Shown here piece by piece: positions 1 to 10,984 of a stretch of DNA of 64,000 nucleotides (position 1 is its first letter; every line of letters begins with the position of its first letter). The DNA lies in NCBI GenBank assembly GCA_021234155.1, contig JAJEKV010000380.1:62001-126000 (forward strand), in the 5' to 3' direction. The notes beneath the pieces were generated by a model. The model saw nothing but the letters and a program-made list of their open reading frames with translations, was not told the origin of the DNA and searched no databases. The translations under genes and the position numbers were made by a program. The DNA comes from Isoetes taiwanensis. Taxonomy: Eukaryota > Streptophyta > Lycopodiopsida > Isoetales > Isoetaceae.

Positions 1-897
1 CGTTATCTTGCTAACTCAACAATTAAACCACAGTTCCGGTACAATAAACCAAGATTGGCTAGCTTCAGCAGTAAGCAGAGACGCAGGGATTTAGACTGGG
101 TCAGACGAGGACGATTGCTTAAGGTAGAAGCAGCGATTATTTATAAGGGAAGAGATCAACCTTTTCTTGAGTCTTCCCTTTTTGGCTGTAAATAGCTGGA
201 AACTGGTAGATAGGAGTGAATGATAGCAAATCGGCTATGAATAGAGAGCGATTGACCTTTTTCTGCGATGAATCGGCCTTTTTCCAGTAGGTCTGGCAAG
301 CGATGTTGCTCTGATACAAGTTTTTGCGTTAACAGATCGACGCCCCGTTATCAGCCATTTAATAATTTCAAAACATAAGGTTTCCTTAGCTTTATAAATT
401 CTTCACCCTATAAGGGATTCATATACTTATTTTCTAGCTTCATAAAAACTATGTCTAAATGCGTGAGTCTGAGCCACTCCCCCGAACCGGCATAAGCCGT
501 AACAGCATGTTCTGCAGCAATAGGAAATCGAAGAAGAAATGGCCACTACTAGTCTTTTCAAAGCAAAGTATCTTTTGATTCCTGAACAAAGTAAAGCCAA
601 AGATTTAGCTGCAAGAGTGCCACTTTCCTTAGCTCTAGTGGGTCTGGCTGTCTAGCATTATCAAAATAGTTCTTTGTTTGGAAATGTTTTTGTGCCTTAG
701 ATGCTAAAATCAAGGTCATGCATTGTGTTTAAGTAGTAATTTGAATATTCTCTTGTTTGCATTCGAAACATTTAAATGTTCATATCTTGCTTAATCTAAG
801 CAAGAAATTGAATCTTTATTTAGACATAAGACATTTGTGTTCGTATCTTTGTTTGTTTTGATTTAAAATTCCTTATTGATGTTCTCCTTTATTTTCA
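1..897. other. gene-free AT-rich stretch
   Basis: I see no supported gene here. Short open frames on both strands lack splice signals, motifs or codon bias. The right end runs straight into the LINE fragment. Confidence 0.5.
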
Positions 898-1449
898 GGA
901 AGAAGGAGAGGCCCGCACCAGTACTTGTACACCCAGTTGCCCATGAAGAAGCGCAGACTTATAGCTTCCATTCGCACGGGTGCACATCGCCTCCGCATTG
1001 AGACAGGACGTTGGGCTCGGGAAGCACGAGAGCAAAGGCTTTGCCAGTGTTGCCACCAGGGTGCCATTGAGGATGAATGTCATGCCCTCCAGATCTGCCC
1101 AACATTTGCCCATATCCGAGAGCGGTATGTTCGGTTGCTAGTGCCTGGCCAACCGTTGCATGAGTTATTGAATATGGTGTCAGTGGGTTTGCTAGGGTCA
1201 TACCTCCAGGAGGTTATGGATGCACGGAATCAGTTGTGTCCTCCGGGACGGTATTGAACTGTACTATACAATTGTGCTGATGCCAAAGATACTTATTACC
1301 GCTAAGTTTTTTTCCTCGAAAACCCTTGGGCGAGGGTTTTTAATCTTGTCGAATAACGCTTGTTTGCTCTCTCTTTTTGTTTGGGTCCCATAGGCCAATT
1401 GGTCTCCGTGGATGCTAAAAAACCTATTCTATTCTATTCTATTCTATTG
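898..1449 (+). mobile_element. LINE (non-LTR retrotransposon) 3' fragment with (ATTCT)n tail, copy 1
   Basis: A 5'-truncated non-LTR retrotransposon. It carries the C-terminal zinc-binding part of ORF2, then a 3' UTR with a hairpin (AAAACCCT...AGGGTTTT, near 1,318-1,341), the block CCAATTGGTCTCCGTGG (near 1,396) and an (ATTCT)n tail at 1,434-1,448. The same 3' architecture recurs at 4.4, 20.65, 33.2, 53.4 and 54.0 kb, which defines the family. The tail abuts the WRKY relic, so the insertion may have cut that gene. Confidence 0.85.
925..1257 (+). pseudogene. LINE ORF2 C-terminal zinc-knuckle fragment
   Basis: A 110-codon open frame ending in a natural stop. It reads KKRRLIASIRTGAHRLRIETGR, then a Cys/His cluster (CQCC, IEDECHAL, CP) typical of the region after the reverse transcriptase in LINE ORF2 proteins. 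The endonuclease and reverse transcriptase are missing, so it cannot act alone. The frame is unbroken, which makes this one of the younger copies in the window. The first in-frame ATG is arbitrary, because the true protein start lay far upstream. Confidence 0.8.
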
Positions 1450-1488
1450 AAAAGGACTGCCCTCCTGTCCTGAGTAGTTGTACAGACA

Positions 1489-1881
1489 ATGAGCGATATT
1501 GATGTTCTTGATGATGGTTATTGCTGGAGGAAATATGGTCAAAAAGTTGTTAAAGAAAATCCAAATCTAGGGTATAAAACCAGTTGATATTTCATTTTAA
1601 ACTAAAACAATTTGTAATACGCATTACTAATGTACTAAAATGATGTATGTTTCATCTCATGACATTGGAGGAGCTATTACAAGTGTACAAATTTAGGATG
1701 CCCTATAAGAAAGCATGTTGAAGTAGTCATAACTACATATGTAGGAAAATTCAATCATGATGTCCCTACTACAAGAAATAGCAGTTATGACAGTATACAT
1801 ATGGACGTTATGGCAGCATCACATGTCCTTGCAATTGAGGCAGGTGTACCTTCAACGTCAAGTTCATCTACAAACCAATGA
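1489..1881 (+). pseudogene. WRKY transcription factor fragment (group I C-terminal-type domain), decayed
   Basis: Two exon-like pieces, 1,489-1,571 and 1,671-1,881, join across a GT-AG intron at the position conserved in WRKY genes (after NPN.). Piece 1 reads [20 protein letters not shown] and piece 2 begins [21 protein letters not shown] proteins bind W-box DNA through WRKYGQK and a C2H2 zinc site. Here CX4C is present, but about eight residues between HVE and VITTY are missing and the HNH motif reads FNH, so one zinc-ligand His is lost. The usual Arg before WRKYGQK is Cys. A stop follows at 1,879. Upstream exons are absent; a LINE tail lies 40 bp before it. A pseudogene is far more likely than a short functional gene. 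Confidence 0.8.
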
Positions 1882-2329
1882 TCATGGATCAAGGACTGGC
1901 GGGGAATTGCCAAAAGAGAATATGTTGTCTGAGACCAAAGTGAAAATTGAGCAGCAAATGACAAAAAGCTCGGTATCAGATGGAATGATTCTTAAGTTTA
2001 GTAGATATGGGTAGCATGACAGACACCACTATGAAGGACCCAGTTAGGCCAAAAGAAGAGCATATGTCAAATTATGAATGACTCTTTGCACTTGCCCCTG
2101 GCATTTCAAGGGGCTTCTTCTGGATTGGTATTGGGGCCTTAATTTATTAGCACTAACTCCTTGGGGTAGACTCACAGATATTGGAAGTAGCAATGGGAAG
2201 AAAAGCTGGCCTTGCAGAAAGACAACTTGTGCGTCTCAAAAAGTTACTATCGAAGATGCATATTATTTCAACAGCCTGTAAATTACCATAGTATTTCCAT
2301 GGCGTCCTATTTGGAGCTTACATTTGGCC
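1882..2329. other. unassigned stretch after WRKY relic
   Basis: Open frames at 1,757-2,014 and 2,078-2,281 (+) are Ser/Lys-containing. They could be eroded 3' WRKY coding sequence, but no motif supports this. Confidence 0.3.
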
Positions 2330-2786
2330 TTCACTAGAATTGTATATCTAAGCCATAAGTGATATTCTGATCAATGGGATGCTGCACAAGATCATATGTT
2401 TGTATCTCTTCAAATGAGGTTAGTTCCTCCTTCATGGCTTCTTCCCACTTTATTTTGTCATGACTGTTCAGTGCTTCATCAACTGTTTTTGGTAAGTGTT
2501 CATCCAATTAAGGCCATGATTTGTTCATAGTCATGTCCTAAGTTTTCAATCCTTCTGCTTCTTCTATACTCATTTCTGCCATATTGATCATTTTCCAAGT
2601 TGGCCTCTTCTCGTAATCTCTCTGCTTGAGTTTTCCTTCTCTTCTCTATTACATTACTTTCAATAGGTTTTTCTGCTTGATTTTCTCTGATTCCATTTCT
2701 GTTTCTCTAGATCTGTTATATTATGTTCTACATTGTCCAGTTCACTGTTAGAGTCCAAGTCAACATCCATTGTTTTCCCACTGGTG
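2330..2786 (-). mobile_element. Copia retrotransposon fragment (integrase-RT linker), right part
   Basis: On the minus strand a broken frame gives the acidic/Lys linker (DVDLDSNSELDNVEHN) followed by the pre-RT block resembling KWEEAMKEEL..F..I.TYDLV. That order is typical of Ty1/Copia polyproteins. It continues the fragment at 4,560-5,272; the two are separated by a LINE. Several stops and frameshifts make it inactive. Confidence 0.65.
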
Positions 2787-4559
2787 TACGTGCTGTAGGA
2801 CAGGCAGGCTTTCGTCCATGCCATTCTACAACAGACCATATTTTCACATTGTGCATGCTTATTGAACATAGTCGAAGTTTGAAATAAGACCTCTATATAT
2901 GCTTTGTGGATTTTACTTCTGCTTTTGATATAGTACCACGCGAGCTTCTTTGGCAGCACTTGCAGGCACTTGGGGTTCCACAAGATCTTCAAAATGCGGT
3001 TTATCGGTTCTATGAAAGGGTTTTGCTAAATTTCCAAAGATCGTGTACTCAAATCACTAGCAATATTGGAGTTAAATCGGGGTTGCCCTTTATCTCCTAC
3101 ACTCTTTGGCTTGTACATTGATCAATTGGAAGAATGGCTTGATAATCATGGCGTGAGCGGAGGTCCACATTTGGCACACTATATCATTAGGCAACTTATA
3201 TATGCCGATGATGTTTCACTTCCGCACATACCGCTAATAGTATGTAGCAACATTTACATGCTCTCGCACAGTTTTTTGTGAGAACACAGTTGCGTGTTAA
3301 TCTCCAAAAGACCAAGCTTTTGGTAGTTCAATCTTCTCGTCACAATATCCCCCCTATGCATTATGATAGCCGCGAAGTTGAAGTTGTAGATAGCTACAAG
3401 TATCTTGGTGTAGAATTCTGTAAAAACACACTTTGGGAGCAGCCAGATACCAAGCGGGTGATCTGGGCTGGATGGAGAGCACTCTATGCAATGCGAAACA
3501 ATTGTTTTGCAGAAATTCATGATTGGCCACGGAAAGCCCACTTGTTTGGGCTTTGGTAGAGCCTGCTTTTTCTTGTATGGTTCGAAGTGTGGGGGCACGC
3601 CATTAGTGCTAGTGCTTGGGAGAGCTTGGAGCGGGTGCAAAAGTCCTTTCTCACTTACGACCTCGGAGTTAAAACAACGGTGCCTTATGCTATTCTTTTA
3701 CAAGAGATGATTTTTTGCCTCTTCAACATTACGCCATGAAGCGCCATCTCCACTATATCCGCAAGGTGCACCACATGGATGATGTTAGGTATCCCTGTTC
3801 TTGCACTTCCCATGGGTGAATCTCCTCGTTTGAAATGATGTTGGAAAGAGCATTGCACTACATGGTTTGCCCATTGGTCAGGTAAACCGCGAAACCGCAC
3901 GATGCTTGCGATTCGATCCCGAGCTTTTGCAACAATATCTCAATGGTCGCTTTTTCTCAAAAGATATGGGACGCAGATTACTTTAGCCCAAGTGAAAACC
4001 GGTCATTATCATGCACACATAAATCCCACCTTGGCACGGGGCCCCAAGCTTATTTGCTTGCTTCATTGTCGGGAACAAGCTTGCAGCTATTGCATCAATT
4101 TGCATGGGGTCCCCATTGTGCTACTGGATTGAGACAGATAGATGGAGCGGCCACAATTGCCGCGAAGAAGCGAGACTATGTGCCTCTGTTGCGATTCTGT
4201 GTTATTGAAGATGAAAGCCATACTCTTATGAGTTGCCCTGCTTTTGAGATAGTCCGAAATTATTTTTTGACCTTAGCATTCCATTCCACGCTTCCACAAC
4301 TTCTCAGAGCACCATCTGTGCATGACTTGGCATTATACATATTTGAGGTTCTAGATAAACATCTGCCATTACTGAGCCCTCAGTAGTCATTATCTCCGCT
4401 TGTCTAGTATCATCATTACTGCAAAGGTTTTTCCCTTGAAAACCTTTCGAGGCAGGGGTTTTTTAATCCTAGTAGTAATGATTGTACTAGCCCATTGTAT
4501 GGGTCCCATGACCTATTGGTCTCCGTGGACGTTAAAAAAAAACTATTCTATTCTATTCA
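2787..4559 (+). mobile_element. LINE copy 2, 5'-truncated, inserted in a Copia element
   Basis: A 1.77-kb LINE copy starting at the reverse-transcriptase block (QAGFRPCHSTTDHIFTL) and ending with the family 3' UTR (hairpin near 4,433-4,464, CTATTGGTCTCCGTGG near 4,511) and an ATTCT-type tail at 4,543-4,559. It interrupts a minus-strand Copia polyprotein whose halves flank it. Truncation at the 5' end is usual for target-primed reverse transcription. Confidence 0.85.
2906..4386 (+). pseudogene. LINE reverse transcriptase relic (copy 2)
   Basis: Frames at 2,906-3,121, 3,066-3,281, 3,278-3,559 and 3,943-4,386 tile one decayed ORF2. In order: the VDFTSAFDIVPRELLW palm block, the YADD catalytic motif (3,201-3,212), the YKYLGVEF thumb block (from about 3,398), and the C-terminal zinc region with IEDESHTLMSCP. 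YADD carries the two metal-binding Asp of reverse transcriptase. Frameshifts between the pieces and a scrambled GAHRLR region show it is dead. Endonuclease is missing. Confidence 0.8.
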
Positions 4560-5272
4560 TTACTAACCTCTTTGTCCACATTTTCCTGTCTTATTCCCTT
4601 TTTCTCATTTCTATCTTTATATAGAATCTCCTCATCAAATATTACATCCCTGCTTACCACTATTGCTTTGCTATTTGGAATAAAAATTCTATATCATTTA
4701 CTTTCTTCATACCCACAAGAAAGCCTATCTCAGCTTTGTCATCAAGTTTCTTCCTCAATTCAGAGGATACATGAACATATGCAAGACATCCATAGACTTT
4801 AAACATGTCATAATTTAGACTTGTCTTTCCTTTTGACCACAATAATTCTGGAATATTACCTTTTATGCTTGAAGAAGGAAGCTTGTTTTGGATTAGAATA
4901 GCAGTTTTGAGGGCTTCTTCCGAGAGATAGTTGGGCAGTCCACTATTCTTGATCATAGACATTACTGCATCCATTGTGGTTCTATTTTTCTTTTCTGCTA
5001 GACCATTTTGCTGTGGACTGTATCTGCATGTCAATTGTCTCCTTATGCCATTTAAAAAAACCTGGAAAAAAATATTTGAACTTTGTGGATAGGTATTCCC
5101 CTCCCCTATCGGATCTGATACACTTTAATTTTTTTCCAGTTTGCCTTTCCATTGCACTCACATATTTTTAAATGCATTCAAGGCTTGTGATTTCCTTTCA
5201 AGACAGAAGCATTTACATTTCCTGGAATAATCATCAATAAAGGAAATAAAGTACCTCTTTTTTGGGTTGCCC
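4560..5272 (-). mobile_element. Copia retrotransposon fragment (integrase C-terminal half), left part
   Basis: The minus strand, from 5,272 downward, reads RYFISFIDDYSRKCKCF, then a frame (5,034-4,660) with CRYSPQQNGLAEKKNRT and YGCLAYVHV, then SRDVIFDEE near 4,632-4,655. These are the integrase core and post-integrase blocks of Ty1/Copia elements: the catalytic Asp of IDDYSR and Glu of NGLAEKKN. Stops and a frameshift near 4,660 disable it. The polyprotein resumes at 2,786 beyond the LINE. Confidence 0.85.
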
Positions 5273-5588
5273 CTAGGGGGGCAAACCCTCGTTTATGTGG
5301 GTATGTGGGCATATCCAGGTATATGCCGGCATATGCCTAGCATATACTGGTGACTGCTAAAAATTGGCTGGCGCCTGTAAGTGCTCGGTCATCCAGCCCA
5401 TTCCTTCGCAGGCGTGGCTACCTGGACCTCAAGCAATCAACGAGACCAAAAGAAACGACTCTATGAAGTATTTGAGGCGGCCAGTGATGCCAGTTTTGCT
5501 ATCCTTGGATCAGTAGAACACCTTAAAGACCAGGTTTTCTGCTCGGGTTAGGCTTAGGTTTTAGGCAAAAGAATTTTGCATCGAACCT
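5273..5588. other. gene-free stretch
   Basis: No coding support. Around 5,290-5,350 the words GGCATATGCC/GTATGTGGGCATAT recur as short imperfect repeats. Confidence 0.4.
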
Positions 5589-5600
5589 GACTAAGGGGAT

Positions 5601-5933
5601 TTGGAAGGGACATCTAAAGATGATCCTGTAGTTGAAGATGTTATAAAACAAGCAGAGACTTTGCAGCCACCACCAGCTCCTGTGAGTAAAGATGCAGTTC
5701 CTGCCGAAGCAGTTGGTGGCAAAGCAGGATTTGTATCATTTTCCTGGCGTGCTGAAGAGGCGAGTGACATGGAACTTTCTGCAGATGTATCAGCAATTTT
5801 ACGGAACCTTTCACTCCTATCGCTTGTTGGACCTTTAACTTTAGTTGCTTCCTCAGTGCTTCCACCAATATTTTTACGGAGGGCATTTGAAGCAGTGTTG
5901 GAGGTGAAACAGTGTTGGAGGACAATCTTGTAA
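5601..5933 (+). other. possible decayed exon, unidentified
   Basis: A 110-codon frame with an acidic, Pro/Ala-rich start (DDPVVEDVIKQAETLQPPPAPV) followed by a hydrophobic stretch. I do not recognise a family. It lies upstream of the WD40-like scraps and might be an N-terminal exon of the same relic, but nothing links them directly. Confidence 0.25.
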
Positions 5934-6588
5934 CAGGTATCACCTACAGATTGTATTTTACATTATGTTAGCTTTTCATGTCACATTTTTTTGCCTTATT
6001 GGCATAAGCAGCTTGTGCTGTTTTAGTCATAACATTGCTAGTTAAAGATAGTCTTGCATCATCTATTTGTTGCACTTGGCCTGTTGTCTTAAAGTTTTCA
6101 AAGGAAGTCATTTGTTTATTTGAGCAGTTTCACTTTCTATCATGTGAAGAGCTGATAAAGCATTCAGTGTGCCTTCCCAAGTTCAAAGAGTACTTTTCTT
6201 AAGTTCATTTATGCTTAGATTTTTAAAGGGGATTCATCCGTGGAACTTCTGATTCTCTTTATTGAGTGAAATATATTGGATAGTCGTATATTTGTAAGAT
6301 TTGCGTTCAGAAAGATGAACCAGCAGTATTGATTTTGGGATAGAGAGCTTAAGTTTGAAGGATTGATACAATGTTTGCTTTTATTCTTCAAACACTTATT
6401 CAAACATCCAGCAGACATAGACCTGTCCGGGTTAAATAAATAAGTACACACAGTTGTCACACCCCCCCAAGCCAGATATACCCATGGGAAGAACTGATAA
6501 ATAACTGAAATTGTTTCCTATTTAATTTAGAATTGGTGCAATGTAGAAGATTGAGCAAGGACGGATATTGCTAAACTATCCTATCCAG

Positions 6589-7342
6589 GTTGCAGTGGCT
6601 CGTGGTTTAGCTAAAACTATTGACCTGTATGAGAAGGATATACATGTCCGCAAACTTCGCACGTAAGTATCATCCTTGGTTCGGATTTCCATGCAATAAT
6701 CTTTGAAGTTTGGGATATAATTTTGGATGAAGTACGATTGCAAAGAACCAACGGCAATGCCTTTCTTTAATGGACCCCATGATGATTGCTAATTACGCTT
6801 TCTTTGGCAATATGAGAGGGTCCTCAGGTATAGATCTTGTATTTCCTCTTCCTGTTTGACAGTAATTTGTCAGATAGTTGTCAAAAACGTCATGGGCTGC
6901 CATCTAGTTTAAGTATTATATGGACTTAACTTGGAAAGAAATTTTGTAGTTCTATTCATCAATACTAGATGATTTTCCGTTTCCTAATCTTATATTTGGA
7001 TGGGAACCTGGGGATCAGAATATGGACGGCATCATATTTTTAATGCATGGCAAGGCTATTACATCTTTCTACTCAAAGCGTGCTCATAAAAAGAGACAAC
7101 AGTTTAGAATCTTGAGGGTCTGTAGAAGCAGATCATCTTTTCTTTATCTTTTCTTTTCTTTTCTTTTCTTTTCTTTTCTTTTCTTTTCTTTTCTTTTCTT
7201 TTCTTTTCTTTTCTTCTTGAATTTCATGCAAGTAAGCATTTGGGACCTGAGGGCTGGAGAGCGAAGTGGATGTATACAACGTATAGTAGGATCCTTTACA
7301 GGTGCCCCATTGTATGCAGTCTCCAGTTCCACAAATCAATAA
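6589..7342 (+). pseudogene. WD40-repeat gene exon remnants
   Basis: Two exon-like pieces. 6,589-6,662 is bounded by AG and GTAAGT and reads VAVARGLAKTIDLYEKDIHV without a stop. About 7,232-7,342 reads VSIWDLRAGERSGCIQRIVG then APLYAV, with the WD dipeptide and strand pattern of a beta-propeller blade. Splice phases of the two do not match, so exons between are missing. A (TTTTC)n microsatellite sits directly before the second. I cannot name the gene. Confidence 0.45.
7147..7214. repeat. (TTTTC)n microsatellite
   Basis: About 13 perfect TTTTC units, immediately before the WD40-like piece. Confidence 0.95.
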
Positions 7343-7632
7343 AGCATTCCTCTCATCAATAAGTCACCTCTTGTTGTATGTTTGAGTCTATTTAGATGTT
7401 GGCAAAGAAAACTGAATTGCTATACTGTTGTTTAAGATGATAGAGGCATTCATGGTCTCAGTTCATGGCATGAATAATAGACTATGCTTTCAGTCTGTAT
7501 AAATGGTAAGCATATGCATGCATAACAGTAGAAAAAAATGTTATCTTTTCAACCATCTATTTAAGCAAGGCTGTCAACAAGTCATAAAAAGTGTTGTGCT
7601 TTGTGCGGGTTGTCTAAGATTCAGTTATGCAG

Positions 7633-8667
7633 GACATAGCAGGACAGGAGCGATTTCATGCATTAGGGCCTATCTATTATCGGGATGCAGATGGTTAGTG
7701 TCCCCTTATCATTCTTGTTTAGAGCAGTGGGTTTTGATTGTAGTCATTTGTCACAGGCATGGAAATCTTTTATAGACTTGTTCACTATAGCATTGATTTC
7801 ATCACGATGGTTTACCTGCCGTTCAATATAATTAAAAAGGTCTAGACTTTGTATGTTGTATTCCCTTCATAAAGAAAGAAGATGAAATTCTGTTTATGAA
7901 ATGTCATGGATGGCAACCCAAACATCTAGCACTGCATTAATTCTAACACACTATACCATGGCTGGCAACCAAACAGCTAATGTTAGTATGGTTCAATTAA
8001 TGTTGTGATAGGTATCTCATAGGCAAGATGTCTTTTCGGTGTGCAGTGAATAAAACTTGCAAAGTCTGGGCCATCTTCATTTATCGAATGTAACATTGGT
8101 GTGCACTGATGCATTTGTGGCCTTATTTCACAATTGCAGCTGCATTATTAGTATATGATATAATGGACAAAGACAGTTTTACTAGAGTTAGAAACTGGGT
8201 TAGGAACTGCGCAAGATGGCCATAAATAAAAACATAGTTCTTACGATAGCAGCAAATAAAAGTGACATGGATAGACAGTGGAAGATGGACCCTTAGGATG
8301 CAGAGAGGTATGTCATCCTAATACAACATAATTCGTTTTGCATTTCAGATGTTGTTTGTTCAGGCATATCTAATTGTTAGCTTGGTTCAAATATGTTGCA
8401 TCAATTGGAGCTACTCATTTTTTAACATCAGCAAAATTAAATGTTGGCATAGATGAAGCTTTTAAAGATATTGCATCTCGTAAGTTCGCTTTTCTACTTG
8501 TTTAACCGCATGTTCCACCTTTCCTTTGATATTCTACTGTGATGTGAGTAGGTTGCTTGGAACAGAAGAAGAATGTTCCAGAAAGCTCGACCGTGCTCTC
8601 ACAAACAAAGAGTATAATCATTGCCGATGACCAGCCAAAGCCACCACCATCAAGTTGTTATTCCTGA
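7633..8667 (+). pseudogene. RAB21-like small GTPase pseudogene
   Basis: Exons keep their GTPase order. 7,633-7,693 gives DIAGQERFHALGPIYYRDAD (switch II, G3). 8,140-8,307 gives ALLVYDIMDKDSFTRVRNWV and, after a 1-bp deletion, ELRKMA...ANKSDMD (the NKxD guanine-specificity motif). About 8,394-8,479 gives ASIGATHFLTSAKLNVGID (SAK, G5). 8,552-8,667 is the tail ending IIIADDQPKPPPSSCYS. RAB21 proteins regulate endosomal trafficking and need a C-terminal Cys pair for prenylation. Defects: no P-loop exon upstream, a frameshift after NWVR, an in-frame TAG near 8,293, no clear acceptor before the fourth piece, and the CC motif changed to CY. Intron retention rules out a retrocopy. Confidence 0.85.
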
Positions 8668-9351
8668 CAAAGGATGGCTGTCTGAGTTTTGATTCGTTCT
8701 GGATTTCTGGGAGATGTGTAACAACAAAGCCTGGCTGTTGTATTCTGCAGGAGAATTTATGGATCCGAACATGCATTCATCCTTTTGAGTGTCCAGCTCA
8801 ATCGATTTGTATAAAATTTGGCTATTTTGTCTTCGTGACTAAGTGATTCTTTATCTAGTTAAATTATGTTATCATTATCTTCATCCTATTTATCAAACAG
8901 TTGGCATATTAAATTTCGTGGAACATTTTAATTGCATATTGAATCACCTTGGACGATGTGGTTGGTTGGGTGGGACCTTGATCAACAGCTTCCCATACAA
9001 ACAAATTCTACGTCCTGCAAAACATTACTGGGGCATGCCATAACCGTGTAGATGTGCAACAAGCAAAATATATATATCAGAATAGATTCTTAAATTACAT
9101 TCTAATGATGCAATGTATGCCTTGCTTGCAAACATTTACACTGTAAATGCAATGTTAAAAATTTAGTATTGTGGTAGTAGAAAAATCCACAATTTGAAAA
9201 CTAAGAATGACATACTTTAAATCCAACTAAGGCAATTTCTTCCAATCAGCCTTGTCATGCTGGTGAAGGCATTGTGGTAGAAATGAAACTCCTTCAGTCA
9301 TATCACATGACGTGAATTCTATAATACCTTTGTCCCAAAAGATGCTGAATA
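8668..9351. other. gene-free AT-rich stretch
   Basis: Nothing supported; short frames only. Confidence 0.4.
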
Positions 9352-9585
9352 TTGCAAGGCCAAAAACAGGGTTCTACGTTACATGAAAGTTTAAGTGAGG
9401 TAGAAAGTGATGGAAGTGCAAGTGCATGGTTTACATGCATGTTTGAAGAAAAGGACGCTTCAAGGGCCAGTCATTCTCTGGTGCCATGGGCCCTACTAGG
9501 GCCAACATACTTGTTGGTTGGACTTTATGTTAGAGATTTTGGCATGGAAGATGCCCTTAACCTCCCTTCTGATCCTCTTGATAAA
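9352..9585 (+). other. possible orphan exon, unidentified
   Basis: An open frame ending at a good donor (AAAGAT|GTAAGT). It reads VPWALLGPTYLLVGLYVRDF then GMEDALNLPSDPLDKD. A candidate following piece after CTCTCTAG (about 9,713) reads GGHFSPFPFDDFSYLMALN in a frame that does not match the donor phase. Probably a remnant; family unknown. Confidence 0.3.
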
Positions 9586-9601
9586 GATGTAAGTCAAAGT
9601 C

Positions 9602-9640
9602 TCTCTCCCTCCCTCCCTCCCTCCCTCCCTCCCTCCCTCT
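9602..9640. repeat. (TCCC)n microsatellite
   Basis: Consecutive TCCC units directly downstream of the donor-like site. Confidence 0.9.
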
Positions 9641-10235
9641 AAGAATGCTCTTTTTTCTCTCTGATAAACTCATATAATTAACATTTCATTTTATTCATTT
9701 CTGGCTCTCTAGGTGGTCACTTCTCACCCTTTCCTTTCGATGATTTCTCCTACTTGATGGCCTTGAATACAGTGGAGTAATTGTTGCCTCCTCCCCAATA
9801 GCAGAATACTTTTGGGATGTGATCATCGTTCATGGAAAAGCATGGTCATTCTTGAGTGTTTGGCGCGGAAAATATAGAGTTCGACTAGTCAATGGAAGCA
9901 ATGCAAGCTTCTATAAACTAGCCCTAAGCAATGAATTTGTTATGAGTCAAAAAGATAAGTTGCCTACTATCTAGCTTGTGTTGTTCGTAAAAAACATATC
10001 CTCCTCGCACCCTTTGACATCAGATTTCACAATCAATTTTGCAGACTTGATAGAACAAGAAGTCATCACTAATTTACTAATATCCTTATTCAAAAGGAGA
10101 CCCAATGAGCAGCCATAATGGTGTTGTCGTGAAATTTATTCTATACTGAAATGCACTAAATGACCCTAGTCCCTAGTACATGACCTAGCGTTTTACTCTC
10201 ACTTCAGACCTAGACAGATTGCTACAGACCTGACA
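9641..10235. other. gene-free stretch
   Basis: No coding support apart from the exon-like scrap at about 9,713-9,780. Confidence 0.4.
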
Positions 10236-10920
10236 TTATGAAAACCCCCCATATTCATAGTATTTACATGGCTTCACACAAAACGAAAAACACCTAGCAT
10301 GAAATAGCAAACAGAAACCATGAAAATATAATTCTCTGCGCATTGAAGGGCAACCCTTCGTGCACAGCACCTTGTTGTTCTTTCTCTTATGTTCAAAGGG
10401 CCACACATGTCTGTTTGCATCTCGAGCTCTTGTTTTTTTATTTTGAATAAGGTAAATCTGTTGATTTTTCCAAGTATGCAACCTTCACACAAGTGTTTAT
10501 CAGGATCAATATTATTGCAATGTATCCATCCCTTTTGTGCTAGAAATTTGAGATTGTTATGATGAGTGTGGGCTAGTCTGTTATCGCACAGTGCAAAATC
10601 TGAGGTGGTTACTGCATTTACTTCTAAAATTTTCAGCTGAAATAGATTCCCAACACGTATTGCCTCAAACTTTTTTTCATTTCCCAAATAAATATTACAT
10701 GCTTGTGAGTCAAAATTGACTCTATAACCTAGATCAACCAATTGATTAACTGAAATCAAATTCTTAATGATACTGGACACACAGAGAACATTTTCAATGT
10801 CTACTATATTTCCTTCCAAGTCTACTAGCTGCAGTAATCCTCTTGCTTTAATGGATTGAATAGCACCCCTTCCAACTTGAACATTTCTTGCATACCACTG
10901 ATCTGCAACACCAAGGACCT
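10236..10920 (-). mobile_element. Copia retrotransposon fragment (protease end / gag-pre-integrase)
   Basis: The minus strand from about 10,920 reads VLGVADQWYARNVQVGRG, then the frame 10,819-10,274 with VLCVSSIIKNLISVNQLVDL, RLAHTHHNNLKFLAQKGWIH, and LCEGCILGKINR. This is the gag-pre-integrase region before a Copia integrase (H...C..C zinc site). After DMCGPLNI the similarity stops and unrelated sequence follows. About 70 bp of that (10,310-10,375) recurs at 23,186-23,260. Confidence 0.8.
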
Positions 10921-10984
10921 ATGGATCTATTGCTTAGGTATGTTTCTTACATTGGTTCTGCTTGACACAAAATGGTTTCTCATG

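Noticed and set aside
7133-7339. Lys/Arg/Glu-rich frames on the minus strand
   Set aside because: Produced by the (TTTTC)n microsatellite.
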